Assembly: GCA_030601545.1 (NCBI GenBank)
Contig: JAUVTM010000103.1
Span: 1 to 7,367 of the forward strand
DNA length: 7,367 nt
Direction: 5' to 3'
Source of the DNA: Syntrophobacterales bacterium
GTDB lineage: Bacteria > Desulfobacterota > Syntrophobacteria > BM002
The position numbers were made by a program, and so were the translations under genes. Within the stretch, counting starts at the first letter, position 1. Each line of letters opens with the position of its first letter. Under the pieces are notes generated by a model that was not told the origin of the DNA, ran no database searches, and saw nothing but the letters and a program-made list of their open reading frames with translations. This document shows positions 6,046 to 7,367 of the stretch, one piece after another.

Positions 6046-6116
6046 TTTATACCTGACTTTTAGTGAGATAACTACTATATTTGGTAGCAGCAATACTAAC
6101 GGCAAAGTGTGGAGTA
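6046..6116. repeat. Diverged repeat, copy B (partner at 1246-1315)
   Basis: Second copy of the repeat described at 1246-1315, in the same orientation. The best-kept core is 6076-6116 (33 of 41 bases identical), with the CTAC...GTAG pair at 6072-6087. It lies just beyond the stop codon of the MaoC-like gene (6139-6141), as copy A lies beyond the trkH stop. Both copies are therefore downstream of minus-strand genes. There is no terminator-type T run after the weak stem, so simple terminator function is doubtful. Confidence 0.6.
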
Positions 6117-6138
6117 TGTAATTCACATGTACCCTCCA

Positions 6139-6588
6139 TTATTGAGAACGTTTTGCTACCATGGTTGTAACAATGGCCGAAAACACCTCTATATTTTGCT
6201 GATTGGATATTGTTGCCAACGTTCGGACAATTCCTCGATCTTGCTTAGATTGGGACTCGCGCTTTTCAAGACATTCAAAGCTACAAGAAAGCGTATCACT
6301 TGGACGAACAGGATGGTGCACACGAAGTTTATCAAAGCCTAGTGCTGCTATCGACGCGGTACGGCTTTGACCATGTGTGGCAAACCACGAAAGAATGGAA
6401 AAGATATGAGCTGAACAGGCAACGAGTCCTCCAAAAACTGACGAAACTGCCGCCACTTCGTCAATATGAAAAGAGCGAGGATCCCAATGGCGGGCGAATT
6501 CGATGATCTCTTCTTTATTAACTTGGTATGTTACTGATTTGGTCCTCTTTTTTCCTACCTCAACATCTTCGAAATAAATGATATCCAT
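6139..6588 (-). CDS. MaoC-like dehydratase (hot-dog fold)
   Basis: A 149-residue single-domain protein of the MaoC/(R)-specific enoyl-CoA hydratase group, normal in length. The start MDIIYFEDVEVGKKRTKSVT and the central FARHWDPRSFHID (32-44) match MaoC-like dehydratases. D36 and H41 have the Asp-x4-His spacing of the catalytic pair, followed by FGGLVACS (52-59), where relatives have an FGGLIASG-type motif. Such proteins hydrate or dehydrate acyl-CoA thioesters, but stand-alone members often have unknown substrates. The ATG at 6586-6588 has a strong ribosome binding site, GAGGAG at 6597-6602, eight bases upstream. There is no acyl-CoA pathway gene nearby, so context does not refine the role. 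Its stop lies 22 bases from repeat copy B. Residue choice around the motif differs from the common G-D-x-N-P-x-H form, so activity is probable but not certain. Confidence 0.85.
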   Translation of the reverse strand: MDIIYFEDVEVGKKRTKSVTYQVNKEEIIEFARHWDPRSFHIDEVAAVSSVFGGLVACSAHIFSILSWFATHGQSRTASIAALGFDKLRVHHPVRPSDTLSCSFECLEKRESQSKQDRGIVRTLATISNQQNIEVFSAIVTTMVAKRSQ

Positions 6589-6596
6589 CGGAATCG

Positions 6597-6602
6597 CTCC
6601 TC
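6597..6602 (-). promoter_or_regulatory. Ribosome binding site of the MaoC-like gene
   Basis: GAGGAG on the minus strand, eight bases upstream of the ATG at 6588. It is a strong match and supports this start codon. Confidence 0.8.
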
Positions 6603-6647
6603 ACTTTTTTGTATGTTCGATGCACCCGAAGAGTCGCAGACTGGAGA

Positions 6648-6672
6648 TGACACCCCTTAATTCACAGTGTCA
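6648..6672. repeat. Inverted repeat upstream of the MaoC-like gene
   Basis: TGACAC (6648-6653) and GTGTCA (6667-6672) form perfect 6-bp arms 13 bases apart, about 60 bases upstream of the MaoC-like start. The size and spacing would suit a dimeric regulator site or a leader hairpin. I could not place a convincing promoter beside it, so no role is assigned. Confidence 0.3.
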
Positions 6673-6783
6673 GCTCTAGGAAGGATACTACTACATGGGG
6701 GGGCGAGTCAGAAAGGGCAAAAGTGTGCATTGTATGTAATATGCAGCTTCATACCATTCTAGTATGGTTCATGTGAAATGTTT

Positions 6784-6834
6784 AAAAAGTATCTAAGAGA
6801 TAATGGCAATAAAGAAAAGAAGATTATCTCTTAG
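6784..6834 (-). terminator. Terminator-like hairpin after the four-cysteine gene
   Basis: A perfect 12-bp stem (CTAAGAGATAAT 6793-6804 with ATTATCTCTTAG 6823-6834) has an 18-base loop. On the minus strand it is followed by ATACTTTTT (6792-6784). It begins 13 bases after the stop codon of the 72-residue gene. The stem is low in G+C and the loop long, so it may be weak, but length, perfection and position favour a terminator. Confidence 0.6.
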
Positions 6835-6847
6835 TGACACAATTCCG

Positions 6848-7066
6848 CTATTCTTTTTTCTTCTGCCACTCATCGCACCGGTCGTAGTACCAAGTGGAAG
6901 GCCATATTGTTTCAGAATAGAATTGTTGCTCAACGGGTTCATCATCAAAAAGGTCAGTATAGCCAGATCCCCAAGCTCCAGGAGCATAACGATAACAATA
7001 ACCAGCCTGATTCTTCGTTTCAGGTGCAGGCCTCCAATACCTACAATTTTTGCACCTAGCCACCAT
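6848..7066 (-). CDS. Small four-cysteine protein, probably metal-binding, function unknown
   Basis: A 72-residue protein starting MVARCKNCRYWRPAP. It has C5-x2-C8, C24 in GYCYRYAP and C64 in YYDRCDEWQ: four cysteines in the arrangement of small zinc- or iron-sulfur-binding proteins. W-P-S-T-W (55-59) before the last cysteine recalls many uncharacterised small proteins of the form CxxCxxW...GxCxRxP...WPxT...C. It has no signal peptide or membrane helix, so it should be cytoplasmic. An in-frame TAA at 7079-7081 makes ATG 7064-7066 the first possible start; the Shine-Dalgarno match is poor. A hairpin terminator follows the stop. The overlapping 107-codon frame on the same strand (6793-7116) lacks such motifs and runs through that hairpin, so it is judged a shadow. 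Protein character is good; function is unknown. Confidence 0.75.
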   Translation of the reverse strand: MVARCKNCRYWRPAPETKNQAGYCYRYAPGAWGSGYTDLFDDEPVEQQFYSETIWPSTWYYDRCDEWQKKKE

Positions 7067-7144
7067 TGCCCATTTTCTTTATATTTATTGGTTAATACAA
7101 GATACGCTAGCTCCATCTCTAGAGGAAAAGTGTGAATTAAAGTA

Positions 7145-7263
7145 GAGACTGTCGAAAAACCCTAAAACCCTTAATTTTGCCACTAATCATGACTTGTAAG
7201 TAGTTGATTTTACTAGATGCGGAAATAGCAAGAATGTGCAGTTAGGACTTTTTCGACAGTCTC
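7145..7263. mobile_element. MITE-like element with 15-bp terminal inverted repeats
   Basis: GAGACTGTCGAAAAA (7145-7159) and its exact reverse complement (7249-7263) bound a 119-bp A+T-rich segment with no coding capacity. Just inside the tips the two ends still resemble each other (CCCTAA against GTCCTAA). The trinucleotide GTA flanks both sides (7142-7144 and 7264-7266) and may be the target duplication. The tip resembles those of several DDE-transposase insertion sequences as I recall them, so it is probably a non-autonomous derivative mobilised by a related IS elsewhere in the genome. The family cannot be fixed here. Confidence 0.75.
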
Positions 7264-7367
7264 GTATGTAATGTTAGGCCGCCATTTGCGACGGTTTGAA
7301 TTGTCTCTTCTAGTAACTGGCACACAACTTCCGTGCTTGATTTAAGGTCACCGAACAGCACTGGGCA
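7242..7367 (-). pseudogene. 3' part of an unidentified gene ending inside the MITE-like element
   Basis: A minus-strand frame enters from the right edge and is open for 41 codons to TAA (7242-7244). It begins CPVLFGDLKSSTEVVCQLLE, and its last six residues (RLSKKS) are encoded by the terminal inverted repeat of the element. Thus the original 3' end was probably replaced by the insertion. FGDLKSST resembles the first metal-binding Asp motif of class III adenylate/guanylate cyclases (F-x-D-[ILV]-x-G-[SF]-T), but the distance to the following NGG is shorter than usual and no second motif is present, so that identity is only a suggestion. The start lies outside the window. Confidence 0.4.

Noticed and set aside
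6793..7116. 107-codon minus-strand frame overlapping the four-cysteine gene
   Set aside because: It lacks conserved motifs, runs through the terminator hairpin and overlaps the cysteine protein, which has much better protein character.
7273..7279. GTTAGGC matching the integron attC core GTTRRRY
   Set aside because: No partner RYYYAAC core or folded attC arms were found at a suitable distance on either strand, and the bases fall in the truncated reading frame.

Overview
The window reads as a bacterial chromosome segment in which a few intact genes sit among gene fragments, repeats and eroded sequence. It opens with the last 19 bases of a tRNA whose end matches tRNA-Glu, followed by a strong terminator hairpin. 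The lineage cannot be fixed from this window. The gene families (Trk potassium transport, DUF169-like, dienelactone hydrolase, MaoC) and the sigma70-type signals suggest a Gram-negative anaerobe or Desulfobacterota-, NC10- or Proteobacteria-like organism, but that is only an inference.

Left part (1-1409): tRNA end and terminator; a promoter, ribosome binding site and about 20 codons of a DUF169-like gene that break off where a SAM-dependent methyltransferase of the thiopurine-methyltransferase-like group (minus strand, 377-982) begins; then about 400 bases without an intact gene that hold the first copy of a diverged repeat (1246-1315).

Centre (1410-4329): a two-gene minus-strand operon, trkA then trkH, with one base between the reading frames. 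It is preceded by a near-consensus promoter (TTGACA-N18-TATACT) and a small palindrome. Together the genes encode a complete Trk-type K+ uptake system: TrkH is the membrane channel subunit and TrkA the NAD-binding cytoplasmic gating subunit. This block is clearly richer in G+C than everything around it.

Right part (4330-7367): eroded sequence with a possible isochorismatase-like remnant; an intact exported dienelactone-hydrolase-family protein (plus strand, 5008-5745); a possible MerR/CbpM-like remnant; the second repeat copy (6046-6116), ending beside a MaoC-like dehydratase gene (minus, 6139-6588); a 72-residue four-cysteine protein (minus, 6848-7066) with its own terminator; a 119-bp MITE-like element with perfect 15-bp terminal inverted repeats; and a reading frame entering from the right edge that stops inside that element.

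Apart from trkAH, the genes show no obvious shared pathway. Single genes in mixed orientation, several broken genes, a transposon-derived element and a tRNA at one edge point to a region of repeated insertion and loss. I found no phage, CRISPR, toxin-antitoxin or defence system. The least explained features are the diverged repeat pair and the four-cysteine protein.
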